Notes: generated by a model not told the origin, from the letters alone. DNA of 64,000 bases from Dehalogenimonas sp. THU2 (GCF_039749495.1 NZ_JBDLLU010000009.1:1-64000); one strand, 5' to 3'. Shown: positions 34,132 to 43,767, numbered from the stretch's first letter. Translations and numbers: made by a program.

Positions 34132-35205
34132 ATGGATAAAACTGAATTATTGTTAAAAGAACTTACCGAAGCCAGCGGTATTCCCGGTTATGAGGGCGGC
34201 ATTCACTGCATCATGAAACGACACTTTGGTAAGTTGGGAGAAGTATCAGGTGACAAACTGGGCAGTGTCATATGTGTTCAGAAGGGTACGCAAGCAGCAC
34301 CGCGCATTTTAATGGCCGCTCACATGGATGAGATTGGCTTCATGGTGAAACTCATCACCCAGGAAGGATTTTTAAAGTTTGTGCCGCTCGGTGGTTGGCC
34401 TAACCAGCACATGGTGGCCCAGCGAGTGTGTATCGAGACATCAATTGGGCAGGTTGTCGGCGTTATAGGTACACCACCGCCGCATCTCTTACCCGAAAAA
34501 GAACGCAATAAGACCATTGACAAGAAAGACATGTACATTGATATCGGTGCCACCTCCAAAGCCGAGGTTGAGGCTGCGGGAGTGAAAGTCGGTGATCCTA
34601 TCGTTCCCATAAGTGAATTTACCGTGTTATCGGTCAAACAGCCGACTTATATGGCAAAGGCTTTTGATGATCGTGTCGGCTGTGCCATACTGATTTCAGC
34701 GATGGAATCGCTGACTGGCGAAGATCACCCCAATACCCTCTTTGGCGTGGGCACAGTTCAGGAAGAAGTGGGATTACGAGGCGCCACCACCAGCGTTGAG
34801 TTGGTAGCACCCGATGTGGCAATAATTTTGGACATCGGGCCAATAGGTGATGTTCCAGGAATCAAGGCCGATGAATCAGTGACGCGTCTTGGAGGCGGGC
34901 CGAATCTGGTGGTTTATGACACAAGAATGATCCCCAACCTCAAGCTTAGAGATTTAGTTATCAGCACCGCCAAAGAATTAAACATCCCGTTGCAATTGGA
35001 CACGCTGGAGTTTGGAGGCTATGACGGTGGCGTCATCCATCTGTATAAGAGCGGTGTTCCGACAGTGGTTATTGCACTACCGACGCGACACGCTCACAGT
35101 CACAATTCAATTATCCGGCGTGATGATTTTGACCTTGCTGTATTATTAGTAACGGCTCTGGTGCGGAAGTTAGATGAGGCAACTGTGGCCGGTTTGTGTG
35201 ATTAG
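34132..35205 (+). CDS. M42-family metallo-aminopeptidase
   Basis: A 357-aa enzyme of the FrvX/PepA (M42, tetrahedral aminopeptidase) family, which trims peptides from the N-terminus in the cytosol. Metal and catalytic residues are visible: AAHMDEIGFMV (His, Asp), KAFDDRVGCA (Asp-bridging), VQEEVGLRGA (Glu-Glu), ILDIG (Asp) and RHAHSHNS (His). GAGG precedes the ATG at 34132. Composition is intermediate between the island and the core genome, and it is the first gene to the right of the island. Confidence 0.92.
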   Translation: MDKTELLLKELTEASGIPGYEGGIHCIMKRHFGKLGEVSGDKLGSVICVQKGTQAAPRILMAAHMDEIGFMVKLITQEGFLKFVPLGGWPNQHMVAQRVCIETSIGQVVGVIGTPPPHLLPEKERNKTIDKKDMYIDIGATSKAEVEAAGVKVGDPIVPISEFTVLSVKQPTYMAKAFDDRVGCAILISAMESLTGEDHPNTLFGVGTVQEEVGLRGATTSVELVAPDVAIILDIGPIGDVPGIKADESVTRLGGGPNLVVYDTRMIPNLKLRDLVISTAKELNIPLQLDTLEFGGYDGGVIHLYKSGVPTVVIALPTRHAHSHNSIIRRDDFDLAVLLVTALVRKLDEATVAGLCD

Positions 35206-35308
35206 TACGAGCAGCACTCCATGTGTTCGTAATATACACGACCGCTTATTATCTGGGCTATCCGGCAGGGAGTTGAGTCTCAATGCTGGTGCAATAATCC
35301 ATCATCCC

Positions 35309-35548
35309 TCAAATCACCATGATCTCCGACTGAGGCACTTCAAACTCCGTGGAACATATTTCGCATTTGAAGATGACTCTTCCCAAAGAATGGCCTGTTT
35401 TTTCAAACCTTGTAACGGAGGCGTATTCCCCGTCCACAGGGCATTTTGCAGTGAGCGAGTAGCGGTATTTTGTTTCCGGGTCTATTGTGCTGAGTTCCCC
35501 AAGATCGAACATTTTCTTGATCATTTTCGGGGCTTTCTTGGCTTCCAT
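35309..35548 (-). CDS. Small zinc-ribbon-like protein, 79 aa
   Basis: 79 residues with Cys in AKCPVDGE and FKCEICSTEFEV, giving three or four Cys in a zinc-finger-like arrangement, and an N-terminal basic helix (EAKKAPKMIKKMFDLG). I do not recognise a named family. AAGGAGG lies 6 nt before the ATG, which supports a real gene. Confidence 0.7.
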   Translation of the reverse strand: MEAKKAPKMIKKMFDLGELSTIDPETKYRYSLTAKCPVDGEYASVTRFEKTGHSLGRVIFKCEICSTEFEVPQSEIMVI

Positions 35549-35832
35549 TGTTGGCCTCCTTCACGTAATACAAGTGGGACACTCTGATTGTATGCCTTCG
35601 TCGGGCTTCAGGCAAAGCGACGAAAACGAAAATCCCACCCTATCACCATGTTTAATCGCTTCACCACCTCGTCCTAGTTCTTCAGCTTCTGATTTAAGCG
35701 GGGAATCTCACGTTCTCGGCGGCGATAATAATTGTTGGGAGGAGGTAGGATAAAATATATTTTTATTAACCATTGAATCCGCTCAGGTGATGGCTTAGAA
35801 TGAACTCAATCCCCGATAGAGGAGTTTTTTTA

Positions 35833-38709
35833 ATGGCCGAGTATATCAAACCAGTTTCCCGGCGGCGTTTTGTCAAAGGGGTAACGGTGGCCGGCGCCGG
35901 CATTGCCATGTTCGGATTGGATGCCTGTGTAGGGGATGCAGACAAATCCGAGGGGCAACCTGAAGACGATCTTTTACACTTCCAGGGATTTGGCAAGACG
36001 GCCGGGGGAGAATGGGATGCTGAAGCTGCTGTCAGCGCGCAGGGGTTCAAGAGCGGTGACGACGTTGAGTTGTCTCTCACCCTGATGGTGCCAAATTCAA
36101 TGATCACAGCTCTGGCACAATCCAAAATACTCGCGGACGGCTTCTGCCTGCTGGTCACTGCCGAACGAAGTTTCGATTTCAACGGTATTCAACGATTGCC
36201 GTCCGATGAAAAAATGTCAACGCTCATTACCCCGACCGGCCTGGCCATTGAAGGCGGAGTGCAGGGAGCGGTTACCAAGAGATACGGCTACACCTGGAAA
36301 ACACCGGTGGATGAATACGTTACTGTACCCATGACGGCGAGCACAGCTTCACTCGATGAGCGCAAAGTTGATTTTACGGTTAAAACGACTATGCCGGCGG
36401 ATATTCCCCCGGGCATTTACCGGTTGAGGCTGGACCTGGGGGTTACGGCGCAGGAGAAGCGTTACAGCATGGCGGGGTATAAATTCGCGACCCGGCCATC
36501 AGCGGCGAACAACCCCGCCGAATCCCATTTTTATTCGCCACCTATCCGGGTAAGCGGGACCGCCTCAGACGGCCGTCCGGTTGACGCAACGGCGATCAAA
36601 CCCAGGATACCCTGGACTTTATTGTCCGCCTATAATTCCAATGGGTATGCCGGGGTTGTGGCCGATGAAGATAAACCGAATTTTGCCCTGTCGCCCCGCA
36701 CCATTATACCCGACGATGTGATACTACCGATGTACGGAGACGACAATAAAACTGTTGCCTCATATTCTCTGGAGCCGCGTTTTCCAACTCAAACGATCGA
36801 GGCACGAAATGGCATACCCTTGAACAACCTGGCCGGAGAGTTGGCCTTGTCTGTAAATGGGCCCGATGGTCAAATGGTTGACCTGGGAAAAGCGCAGTTC
36901 ACGGGCAAAGCGGGGGATTGGCCTACGACCAAGAATCCGACCTTCACTGCCTGGAAACCCTGGGCTTACGGCGATTACATCGTAAAAGCCGCCGGTTTCA
37001 TCGTCGATACCTGGGGTAACCGGTACGAAGGCGGAGGGACATATCATTTTACCATCGCCAAACGCATGACGCTGGCTACAGCGACGTTCCAGGGCCATGC
37101 TTTCGCCGTCGGCGGCAGGTACGGGCGGGACCTGGGGTTTGCCCCGGCGGTGCCGGCCGAGGTCAAAGGCACGGCAACGCTATTTGTTAATTCCAACCCG
37201 GCGGATAAACGCACCATCACTTTTTCCGGTACAGCATCGCCATCTGGCTTGTTCACCGCAGCGCAGGGAAATGCCCAACTCATCCTGGACGCGCCGGGAG
37301 AATATGCCGCCTATATCACCGCCCGGTATACCGATCAGGAAGGCCACCTGTGGGCCTGCAGCATGCGCCATGCGGGTATCGTTTATCCAACAGACTCGAG
37401 TATCGTGGCGCATGGCAAAAAACTCACCATCTCAGGCAAGTACGTCGACCGCGGGGAAACCCATTTCGAAGGTTATGTCGATAGCGACGGAGAAAACCAC
37501 CTGGCTCATATCAATTTCCCCTATAACGCCGGCGATGTCCTACTGATCGGATCGGAGCAGCAGGGGGCAAATAAGATCGAGCCGATGCTGCTGTACGACA
37601 TCAAGGCGAAGCCGTTCACTTATGAAGCCGGCTGGCAAACTATCGGCGCGACAAATGTGCAGATCAAGACTTCGAACGGACTGTCGCCGCACCTGTTTCC
37701 CGAATACATAACCGACCGGGCATATTTTTACGGCGCCGCGCCGCGGCCGGGATTCATGTCGCGATTCATCGTCGGCGAGAACGGGGTGAAAGCTCCCTAC
37801 TGGCCGGTTTCACCAAACTCGTTCGGCGGCCAGATCAACGCCTCTTCCAACGGCGATTTGCCGGGCACGATTTATCGATTGATCGGCGGTGTGGCCGTTT
37901 TCAACCAGGACGAGCCCCCAGCCTATGCGGGCTACCTGGCGTCCAGCTTTGTCATGCCGGGCAAGAGCAATAATAACCGGGTGATCGCGGCAGGGAGCGA
38001 GGATTTACTGGGAGCCGACGGCACCAGGGCCCGGCTCTTCATGGTAAGCATCCGCCCGGGGATGACCTACGAAACTGGGGCTTCATTCACGCCGGTGGCT
38101 CAGATCGATCCGGTGCTGCCGGCAGCGGTCAAATTCACCCTGACCCGCCCGGACGGGCGGGTGTTAGTAGCCGAGAATACCGGTGATGCCGGCGGATCCT
38201 TCGTCGGGAAAGAAAAATGGATACTGGATATACCGGGTGTATATACTTTTTTCATCGAAGCGGACTGGCAGGGCAACAAAGGCTATATGCCGGGATTGCC
38301 CAAAGACGGCGGTAAAATCTTCGTCGTCGAGCGCGAACAATTGCCTCAGAGCCTGAATTTAAGGCTGGTATTGCCGGAACAGACTGTTTTTGCCCAAAAC
38401 GGGTCCATGAACATCAATGGTTTGAGCACCGGCAGCGAGGTTCATTATGCCGCGGTGACGCCGGGCGCGGTCACCATCCAGGGAGTTATCCCGGTGAAGT
38501 CCGGCAAGTTCAACTTGGTCTTTGATCCGGCAGTCATTGCCCAAGGAACACCTCTGTATGATATCAAAAACCTCAAAACGGGCAAGCCGGAGGTGAAAAG
38601 AGTTATCCACCTCACCCTGTTCAGCAGGGAAAAGGCCGCTGACGGAACAAGCTATCACTCGTTCGTACGGCTTATCATCCGGGGCACGACGGTTTTATAT
38701 ACGTATTAG
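35833..38709 (+). CDS. Large Tat-exported lipoprotein-like protein
   Basis: 958 residues. The Tat signal SRRRFVKGVTVAGAGIAMFG is followed by LDAC, which could be a lipobox (Cys34 or so), so it is probably exported folded and anchored to the outer face of the membrane. The rest is beta-rich with several Ig-like sections of roughly 100 residues (for example GIYRLRLDLGVTA, GEYAAYITARYTDQEG, GVYTFFIEADWQGNKG). No catalytic motif is recognised. The ATG at 35833 is chosen over 35800 because GAGGAG is 8 nt upstream and the twin-Arg motif then sits at the proper distance. The gene stands alone. Confidence 0.78.
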   Translation: MAEYIKPVSRRRFVKGVTVAGAGIAMFGLDACVGDADKSEGQPEDDLLHFQGFGKTAGGEWDAEAAVSAQGFKSGDDVELSLTLMVPNSMITALAQSKILADGFCLLVTAERSFDFNGIQRLPSDEKMSTLITPTGLAIEGGVQGAVTKRYGYTWKTPVDEYVTVPMTASTASLDERKVDFTVKTTMPADIPPGIYRLRLDLGVTAQEKRYSMAGYKFATRPSAANNPAESHFYSPPIRVSGTASDGRPVDATAIKPRIPWTLLSAYNSNGYAGVVADEDKPNFALSPRTIIPDDVILPMYGDDNKTVASYSLEPRFPTQTIEARNGIPLNNLAGELALSVNGPDGQMVDLGKAQFTGKAGDWPTTKNPTFTAWKPWAYGDYIVKAAGFIVDTWGNRYEGGGTYHFTIAKRMTLATATFQGHAFAVGGRYGRDLGFAPAVPAEVKGTATLFVNSNPADKRTITFSGTASPSGLFTAAQGNAQLILDAPGEYAAYITARYTDQEGHLWACSMRHAGIVYPTDSSIVAHGKKLTISGKYVDRGETHFEGYVDSDGENHLAHINFPYNAGDVLLIGSEQQGANKIEPMLLYDIKAKPFTYEAGWQTIGATNVQIKTSNGLSPHLFPEYITDRAYFYGAAPRPGFMSRFIVGENGVKAPYWPVSPNSFGGQINASSNGDLPGTIYRLIGGVAVFNQDEPPAYAGYLASSFVMPGKSNNNRVIAAGSEDLLGADGTRARLFMVSIRPGMTYETGASFTPVAQIDPVLPAAVKFTLTRPDGRVLVAENTGDAGGSFVGKEKWILDIPGVYTFFIEADWQGNKGYMPGLPKDGGKIFVVEREQLPQSLNLRLVLPEQTVFAQNGSMNINGLSTGSEVHYAAVTPGAVTIQGVIPVKSGKFNLVFDPAVIAQGTPLYDIKNLKTGKPEVKRVIHLTLFSREKAADGTSYHSFVRLIIRGTTVLYTY

Positions 38710-38735
38710 CTGCCAACGCTGAAAGATGAGGGCAA

Positions 38736-39230
38736 CTAGTCTTTTTTACCGCCGATATAACTGAAGCCGACGAGGGCACCGGTGACCACCGCGATGCTCA
38801 GTCCAAAAAACAGCGTCCCCTGCGGGTCTTCCCACACCACCAGGTGCTTCAGGAACACGATGCCCATGACCATGATGACGACGCTGGAAAGCTTCACCTT
38901 CAGATCATGCAGGTTCCTGATAATCAGCCACTCAGGCAGCGTCAGGTTACCGAGGAACAGTTCATAGATGCCAAGGGAGAAAATGAGCAGCACAGTGGCG
39001 ATAAGGAAGATGTCCATCAGCTCGATGAGCGGAACGACATCGATGCCGCCGTTGAAGAAACCCAGGAGCACTTCAACAGAGTGCACCAAGCCCCAGCCGA
39101 AGGCCACCACCGAGGCCAGCAGCGACGCGGCAACGGCGATCAGGGTGATGTACTTGCTTTTCTCCAGTAAAGTGCGCAACAGACCGGCTTTCTCCGGTTC
39201 GGAAGGACCGGTTGTTTGTGGGTGAATCAC
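38736..39230 (-). CDS. UPF0114 (YqhA)-family membrane protein
   Basis: 164 residues with four hydrophobic helices and the family pattern around LIELMDIFLIATVLLIFSLG and LGNLTLPEWLIIRNLHDLK. The role of the YqhA family is not known. The start is GTG at 39230. On the minus strand TGA-TATAAT (39242-39237) ends 6 nt upstream, so the message is probably leaderless. Confidence 0.85.
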   Translation of the reverse strand: MIHPQTTGPSEPEKAGLLRTLLEKSKYITLIAVAASLLASVVAFGWGLVHSVEVLLGFFNGGIDVVPLIELMDIFLIATVLLIFSLGIYELFLGNLTLPEWLIIRNLHDLKVKLSSVVIMVMGIVFLKHLVVWEDPQGTLFFGLSIAVVTGALVGFSYIGGKKD

Positions 39231-39236
39231 CGGCGG

Positions 39237-39245
39237 ATTATATCA
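39237..39245 (-). promoter_or_regulatory. Extended -10 promoter of the YqhA-like gene (leaderless)
   Basis: TGA-TATAAT on the minus strand, 6 nt before GTG 39230. No -35 and no Shine-Dalgarno sequence. Confidence 0.6.
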
Positions 39246-39369
39246 GATTCCCCGGCGGGGCGGCGAGTAGCCTCGCATGACTATTGTTGGGGGTTTTAGC
39301 GGTGGAGTTGGGTTCAGTGTCTTAAAACACCGAGATACTGAAGAAAAAGGGAATAATGCCTCCGGCGTG

Positions 39370-39378
39370 TGGTACTAT
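39370..39378 (+). promoter_or_regulatory. Extended -10 promoter of the Pif1-like gene (leaderless)
   Basis: TGG-TACTAT (hexamer 39373-39378), 7 nt before the ATG at 39386. Confidence 0.5.
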
Positions 39379-39385
39379 TACCCCC

Positions 39386-40969
39386 ATGTCCCCCGCGATT
39401 GAAGGCCTGTCTCACGTAGAACTGAACGACCGGTTCGTGCAGGCGCTGGAACTCATGGAGCGGACGGATAAAAGCGTCTTCATCACCGGGCGCGCCGGGA
39501 CGGGCAAGTCCACGCTCCTAACCTGGTTCCGGAAAACCACCGCCAAAAAGGTGGCGGTACTGGCGCCGACCGGTGTGGCGGCTTTGAACGTCAAGGGGCA
39601 GACCATCCACTCCTTCTTCGGCTTCAAGCCCAACGTCACCCTGGATAAGGTCAAGAGGAGCAAGGGGAAGGGCGGCGGCCAGAGCCTCTACCGCAAGCTC
39701 GACGCCATCGTCATCGACGAGATATCCATGGTGCGGGCCGACCTGCTCGACTGCGTCGATAAGTTCATGCGGCTGAACGGCCGCGACCCGGAGGCGCCCT
39801 TCGGCGGCGTCCAGATGATCTTCATCGGCGATCTCTACCAGTTGCCGCCGGTCATCAGCGGCGAGGAACGGGGGGTGTTCGGGTCACTCTATGAAACCCC
39901 CTATTTCTACGGCGCCCGGGTCTTCAGTTTGTTCAAGATGGAACTCCTGGAACTGGAGAAAGTCTACCGGCAGAGCGACCAGGGGTTTATAGATATCCTG
40001 AACGCCATCCGCAACAACTCCATCACCCCGGAAGGCCTGGAGCGCCTCAACCGGAGGTGTTTGCCGGACGAGATACTGGGGCCGGACGAAGGTTATATCT
40101 GCCTGACCACCACCAACGCCGCCGCCGGGAGCATCAACGAATCCCGGCTGGAGAGCCTGGCGGATCGCTCTTATCGCTTCACAGCTAACATCGAGGGCGA
40201 TTTCGGCAAAGAATACCTGCCGACCAAGGTCGAACTCGAAGTGAAACCCGGCGCCCAGATCATGCTGCTCAATAATGATGTCATGGGACGCTGGGTCAAC
40301 GGCAGCATCGGGCGGATCACGGAGATCGAAATTGACGGCGATGATTATGTCATCCACGCCGAACTGACCGATGGCAAAACCGTCGAGATCACCCCATTCA
40401 CCTGGGAGATCTCCCGCTTCTTTGTGGAGGACGGCCAACTGCGCTCGGAACCGGCGGGCTCCTTCACCCAGTTCCCGCTGATGCTGGCCTGGGCGGTGAC
40501 CATCCATAAGAGCCAGGGCAAGACCTTCGACAAGGTCATCGTCGATATCGGCCGCGGGGCTTTCGCCTGCGGCCAGACTTATGTCGCCTTGAGTCGCTGC
40601 ACGGCGCTGGAGGGACTGATACTCAAGAAGCCGATACTCAAGCGCCACGTTATGACCGACTACCGCATCATGGATTTCATGACCCGGTACCGCTACGGTG
40701 AGGCGGCCGCCGCCTGCCCTGTAGACGATAGAAGGGCGATGATCGAAGACGCCATCGAAAGCGGCACCGCGCTCAGGATAACCTACCTCAAACCATCCGA
40801 CGAGAGATCCGTCCGCACCATCATCCCCCGCGAGGTTGGGGAGATGGGGTACGGCGGCAAGTCATATTTGGGGGTCCGGGCGTTCTGTTTGACGCGAAAG
40901 GAAGACCGGGTTTTCCGGGTGGACCGGATATTGGAGATGGAGGGGGTGGGGTTGCCGGGTGGGGAGTGA
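39386..40969 (+). CDS. Pif1/RecD-like superfamily 1 helicase
   Basis: A 527-aa DNA helicase. Walker A is ITGRAGTGKSTLL, motif Ia LAPTGVAALNVKGQTIHSFF, motif II IVIDEISMV, motif III GDLYQLPPV and motif VI VTIHKSQGKT with TYVALSRC. This order is that of Pif1-like (RecD-related) 5'-3' helicases, which act at G-quadruplexes and in replication-fork repair. The C-terminal 100 residues include a WYL-like segment (RIMDFMTRY, LRITYLKPSD, RAFCLTRKEDRVFRVDRI). The ATG at 39386 is preferred over 39356 because of the -10 just upstream. Confidence 0.87.
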   Translation: MSPAIEGLSHVELNDRFVQALELMERTDKSVFITGRAGTGKSTLLTWFRKTTAKKVAVLAPTGVAALNVKGQTIHSFFGFKPNVTLDKVKRSKGKGGGQSLYRKLDAIVIDEISMVRADLLDCVDKFMRLNGRDPEAPFGGVQMIFIGDLYQLPPVISGEERGVFGSLYETPYFYGARVFSLFKMELLELEKVYRQSDQGFIDILNAIRNNSITPEGLERLNRRCLPDEILGPDEGYICLTTTNAAAGSINESRLESLADRSYRFTANIEGDFGKEYLPTKVELEVKPGAQIMLLNNDVMGRWVNGSIGRITEIEIDGDDYVIHAELTDGKTVEITPFTWEISRFFVEDGQLRSEPAGSFTQFPLMLAWAVTIHKSQGKTFDKVIVDIGRGAFACGQTYVALSRCTALEGLILKKPILKRHVMTDYRIMDFMTRYRYGEAAAACPVDDRRAMIEDAIESGTALRITYLKPSDERSVRTIIPREVGEMGYGGKSYLGVRAFCLTRKEDRVFRVDRILEMEGVGLPGGE

Positions 40970-41001
40970 TGACACTCGCCCAGTGAGACGAAAGTCGAGC
41001 T

Positions 41002-41074
41002 CGCGGCATTCGATGTGATGGGGGCATCGCAAATCTCTCTTAATCTCTCTTTACGAAAGAGAGAGACGCGAATT
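41002..41074. repeat. Dispersed 73-bp hairpin repeat, copy 2
   Basis: Matches 22173-22247. The hairpin is TCTCTCTTT (41044-41052) / AAAGAGAGA (41056-41064) with an ACG loop. Relative to copy 1 one C-G pair is replaced by T-A on both arms. Confidence 0.75.
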
Positions 41075-41105
41075 GGGTCGAAGGCTGAATGAAGCTATGC
41101 GATTA

Positions 41106-41134
41106 TTGACACCTTGTCCCGGTCCGGTTAACAT
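41106..41134 (+). promoter_or_regulatory. comM promoter (leaderless)
   Basis: Consensus TTGACA (41106-41111), 17-bp spacer, TAACAT (41129-41134), 9 nt before the ATG at 41144. Confidence 0.75.
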
Positions 41135-41143
41135 AGGGAACAC

Positions 41144-42661
41144 ATGTTAGCCCGCGTCATGACCTGCGCCTTACTCGGCCTCGAAGGCACCATCGTCGAG
41201 GTTGAAGTGGATATTGCTCCCGGTTTGCCCAGCTTTACCGTGGTGGGACTGCCCGACGCGGCCATCCAGGAAGCGCGTGAACGGGTGCGGGCCGCGGTTC
41301 GTAATTCCGGGTTCTTTTTTCCCATGAAACGGGTGGTAGCCAGCCTGGCGCCGGCGGATTTCAAGAAGACCGGCCCAGCTTATGACCTGCCCATCGCCCT
41401 GGGTATCCTCTTAAGTTCCAATCAGCTTACCGCCGACGTTTCCGGTATCGCGTTCCTGGGCGAACTATCGCTCGAAGGCAAGCTGCGCCATACCGGTGGG
41501 ATCCTGCCTATGGTGGCGCTGGCTTACCAGCATGGCTACCGCCGGGTCACCGTACCCGCCGAGGACGCCGCCGAAGCCTCCATGGTGGAAGGCGTGGAAG
41601 TCATCCCCATCAAGACCCTGGCCGAACTGGCGGCTTACCTCTCCGGCGAGATTGCACTGCCGCTGCCGCCCGAGCGCCCCGCCCCGCCCGAGCTTCCACC
41701 CGACTACGGCATCGATATGTCTCATATCAAAGGCCAGGAGCACGTCAAGCGGGCGCTTGAAGTGGCTGCCGCCGGTACCCACAACGTGGTCATGTCTGGC
41801 CCGCCCGGCTCCGGCAAGACTATGCTGGCGCGGGCTTTAACCACCATCCTGCCGCCCCTGTCCAACGAGGAGGCGCTGGAGGTGACCAAGATCTATTCCG
41901 TCTCCGGCTGCCTGCCGCCGGGGATACCCATGATGAAGGAGCGGCCGTTCCGCTCACCGCATTACACTACTTCCGCGGCGGGGCTGGTGGGCGGGGGGCA
42001 CTGGCCGCGGCCGGGTGAGATCACCCTGTCGCACCGCGGCGTGCTTTTCCTGGACGAGCTGCCGGAGTTCGGCCACAATATGCTGGAGGTGCTCCGGCAG
42101 CCGCTGGAGGACCGGGTGGTCACCATCAGCCGCTCCCAGGGATCGGTGACCTTTCCGGCCAATTTCATGCTGGTGGGCGCCATGAATCCCTGCCCGTGCG
42201 GTTATTACGGCGACCCGCTTAAAGAATGCCGCTGCGCCCCGGCCCAGATCACCCGCTATCAGAACCGCCTGTCCGGGCCGTTCCTGGACCGGGTGGATAT
42301 CTTCATCGAGGTGCCGAGGGTGGATTATGACAAGCTGTCCGGCAATCACCAGGGGGAAGCGTCGGCGGCCATTTCGGAACGCGTCAGCAAAGCCAGGAAG
42401 CGGCAATCGGAGCGTTTTACCGGCTCCCGGCTGGTGGCCAACAACGATATGACGGCGGCGGATATCAAGCGGCACTGCGCCCTGGATACCCCGGCGGAGA
42501 GCCTGCTGAAGACCGCCATGCGGCAGTTATCTCTATCCGCCCGCGCTTTTCACCGGACGCTGAAGCTGGCGCGCACCATCTCCGACCTGGATGGCAGCGA
42601 CCTGATCAAAGCCCACCACATGGCCGAGGCGTTGCAATACCGGCCGCGCCTGACTGTTTAA
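41144..42661 (+). CDS. comM: YifB/ComM-family Mg-chelatase-like ATPase
   Basis: A 505-aa AAA+ protein. The N-terminal Lon-like domain (ALLGLEGTIVEVEVDI..., GLPDAAIQEARERVRAA) is followed by the AAA+ core with Walker A GPPGSGKTML, FRSPHYTTSAAGLVGGG, Walker B VLFLDELPEF and GAMNPCPCGYYGD with nearby Cys. The family (ComM in Haemophilus) is a hexameric helicase that promotes branch migration during integration of transformed DNA. Presence alone does not prove competence. DUF502 follows after 30 nt. Confidence 0.93.
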   Translation: MLARVMTCALLGLEGTIVEVEVDIAPGLPSFTVVGLPDAAIQEARERVRAAVRNSGFFFPMKRVVASLAPADFKKTGPAYDLPIALGILLSSNQLTADVSGIAFLGELSLEGKLRHTGGILPMVALAYQHGYRRVTVPAEDAAEASMVEGVEVIPIKTLAELAAYLSGEIALPLPPERPAPPELPPDYGIDMSHIKGQEHVKRALEVAAAGTHNVVMSGPPGSGKTMLARALTTILPPLSNEEALEVTKIYSVSGCLPPGIPMMKERPFRSPHYTTSAAGLVGGGHWPRPGEITLSHRGVLFLDELPEFGHNMLEVLRQPLEDRVVTISRSQGSVTFPANFMLVGAMNPCPCGYYGDPLKECRCAPAQITRYQNRLSGPFLDRVDIFIEVPRVDYDKLSGNHQGEASAAISERVSKARKRQSERFTGSRLVANNDMTAADIKRHCALDTPAESLLKTAMRQLSLSARAFHRTLKLARTISDLDGSDLIKAHHMAEALQYRPRLTV

Positions 42662-42691
42662 CTAATCAGCCGAATGAGCTAAGATAAGACG

Positions 42692-43381
42692 ATGGCGACA
42701 GATAGCGGAAAAAATCCGATCACTGATGAACCGGATAAAGATGAGTCCCAGCCCTGGCTGGTGCGGAACGTCCGTCGCAATTTTCTAACCGGCCTCCTGG
42801 TGACGGTCCCGGCGGCGCTGGTGGTCATCGCCCTGTTGTGGTTCTTTACTACCATCGACAGCGTCCTGCAACCCTTTATCCAGTTCTTTTTTGGAGAACC
42901 GATCACCGGATTGGGTTTCGCCATCACCCTCGTTCTTATCTACCTGGCCGGGATACTGGCCTCCAACATCGTCGGCAAGAGACTCATCCAGTTCGGTGAA
43001 GCGATCGTCGGCCGGCTGCCGATACTGCGCCAGATCTACAACGCCGCCAAGCAGGCCATGAACAGTATCTCAGGGGCCAGCAGGGCCAAGGCGGCCTTCC
43101 GCGAAGTGGTGCTGGTGGAATTCCCGCGGAAAGGCATCCGGGCGGTGGCTTTCATCACCAACGAGATCCAGGACGCCGACGGCCGGCAGCTTATCGCGAT
43201 TTATATCCCGACGGCGCCGGTGCCGACATCAGGCTATTTTGCCCTGGTTACTGAGGAAGAGATCACCCGCACCAATATATCGGTGGACACGGCGATGAAG
43301 ATGGTTATTTCCAGCGGCATCGCCTCGCCGCAGGAGCTGGACGCCCGTATCGGCGGGCGGGTACCGCTACGACCCGAATAA
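42692..43381 (+). CDS. DUF502-family membrane protein
   Basis: 229 residues with two N-terminal membrane helices (LLVTVPAALVVIALLWFF and GLGFAITLVLIYLAGILASNI) and the DUF502 core (IVGRLPILRQIYNAAKQ, REVVLVEFPRKGIRAVAFIT). The role is unknown. TAAGAT (42680-42685) ends 6 nt before the ATG, again with no Shine-Dalgarno sequence. Its 3' end overlaps by 15 nt the convergent 82-aa gene. Confidence 0.87.
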   Translation: MATDSGKNPITDEPDKDESQPWLVRNVRRNFLTGLLVTVPAALVVIALLWFFTTIDSVLQPFIQFFFGEPITGLGFAITLVLIYLAGILASNIVGKRLIQFGEAIVGRLPILRQIYNAAKQAMNSISGASRAKAAFREVVLVEFPRKGIRAVAFITNEIQDADGRQLIAIYIPTAPVPTSGYFALVTEEEITRTNISVDTAMKMVISSGIASPQELDARIGGRVPLRPE

Positions 43382-43615
43382 CAACCCTAGAACCACCACC
43401 AGCACACCGATAGCCACAGAAATCCAGCCACCGGTCCGCAGCGACCCAGGTTCCGGCCTTACCGGATTGTGGGTCACAAACTCCCGGAGGTCCCGTTTCC
43501 CGGCAAGAGCGTTGTAATACCCCTTTTCCTCACGGGAACCGAACAGTAAAAGCACTACACCGACGACGATAAAAAAGGCGCCCAGGCCTAAAACTATCGC
43601 GTTGTCACCGGACAT
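43367..43615 (-). CDS. Small two-helix membrane protein, 82 aa
   Basis: 82 residues with a membrane helix at each end (AIVLGLGAFFIVVGVVLLLFG and ISVAIGVLVVVLGLLFG) and a hydrophilic 30-residue stretch between (REEKGYYNALAGKRDLREFV...). No family recognised. AAAGGGGG lies just before the ATG. It overlaps the 3' end of DUF502 by 15 nt, tail to tail. Confidence 0.7.
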   Translation of the reverse strand: MSGDNAIVLGLGAFFIVVGVVLLLFGSREEKGYYNALAGKRDLREFVTHNPVRPEPGSLRTGGWISVAIGVLVVVLGLLFGS

Positions 43616-43714
43616 GGGGTTCCCCCTTTATTCCGTCGAGTTTGAATCTGTCCATATGCCGGAATTATAGATTGTTGCCGTAACGTTAGCAAGGAGTGGT
43701 ACCGATTAATAACG

Positions 43715-43746
43715 AGAGGCGGCTCCCCGATCGGGGAGCCGCCTCT
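43715..43746. terminator. Terminator of the rplL operon
   Basis: A perfect palindrome, 16 bp per arm (43715-43730 / 43731-43746), 22 bp past the rplL stop in the minus direction. The U-tract is weak but the stem is very stable. Confidence 0.75.
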
Positions 43747-43767
43747 TTGAATCCTGATTGACGCCGG

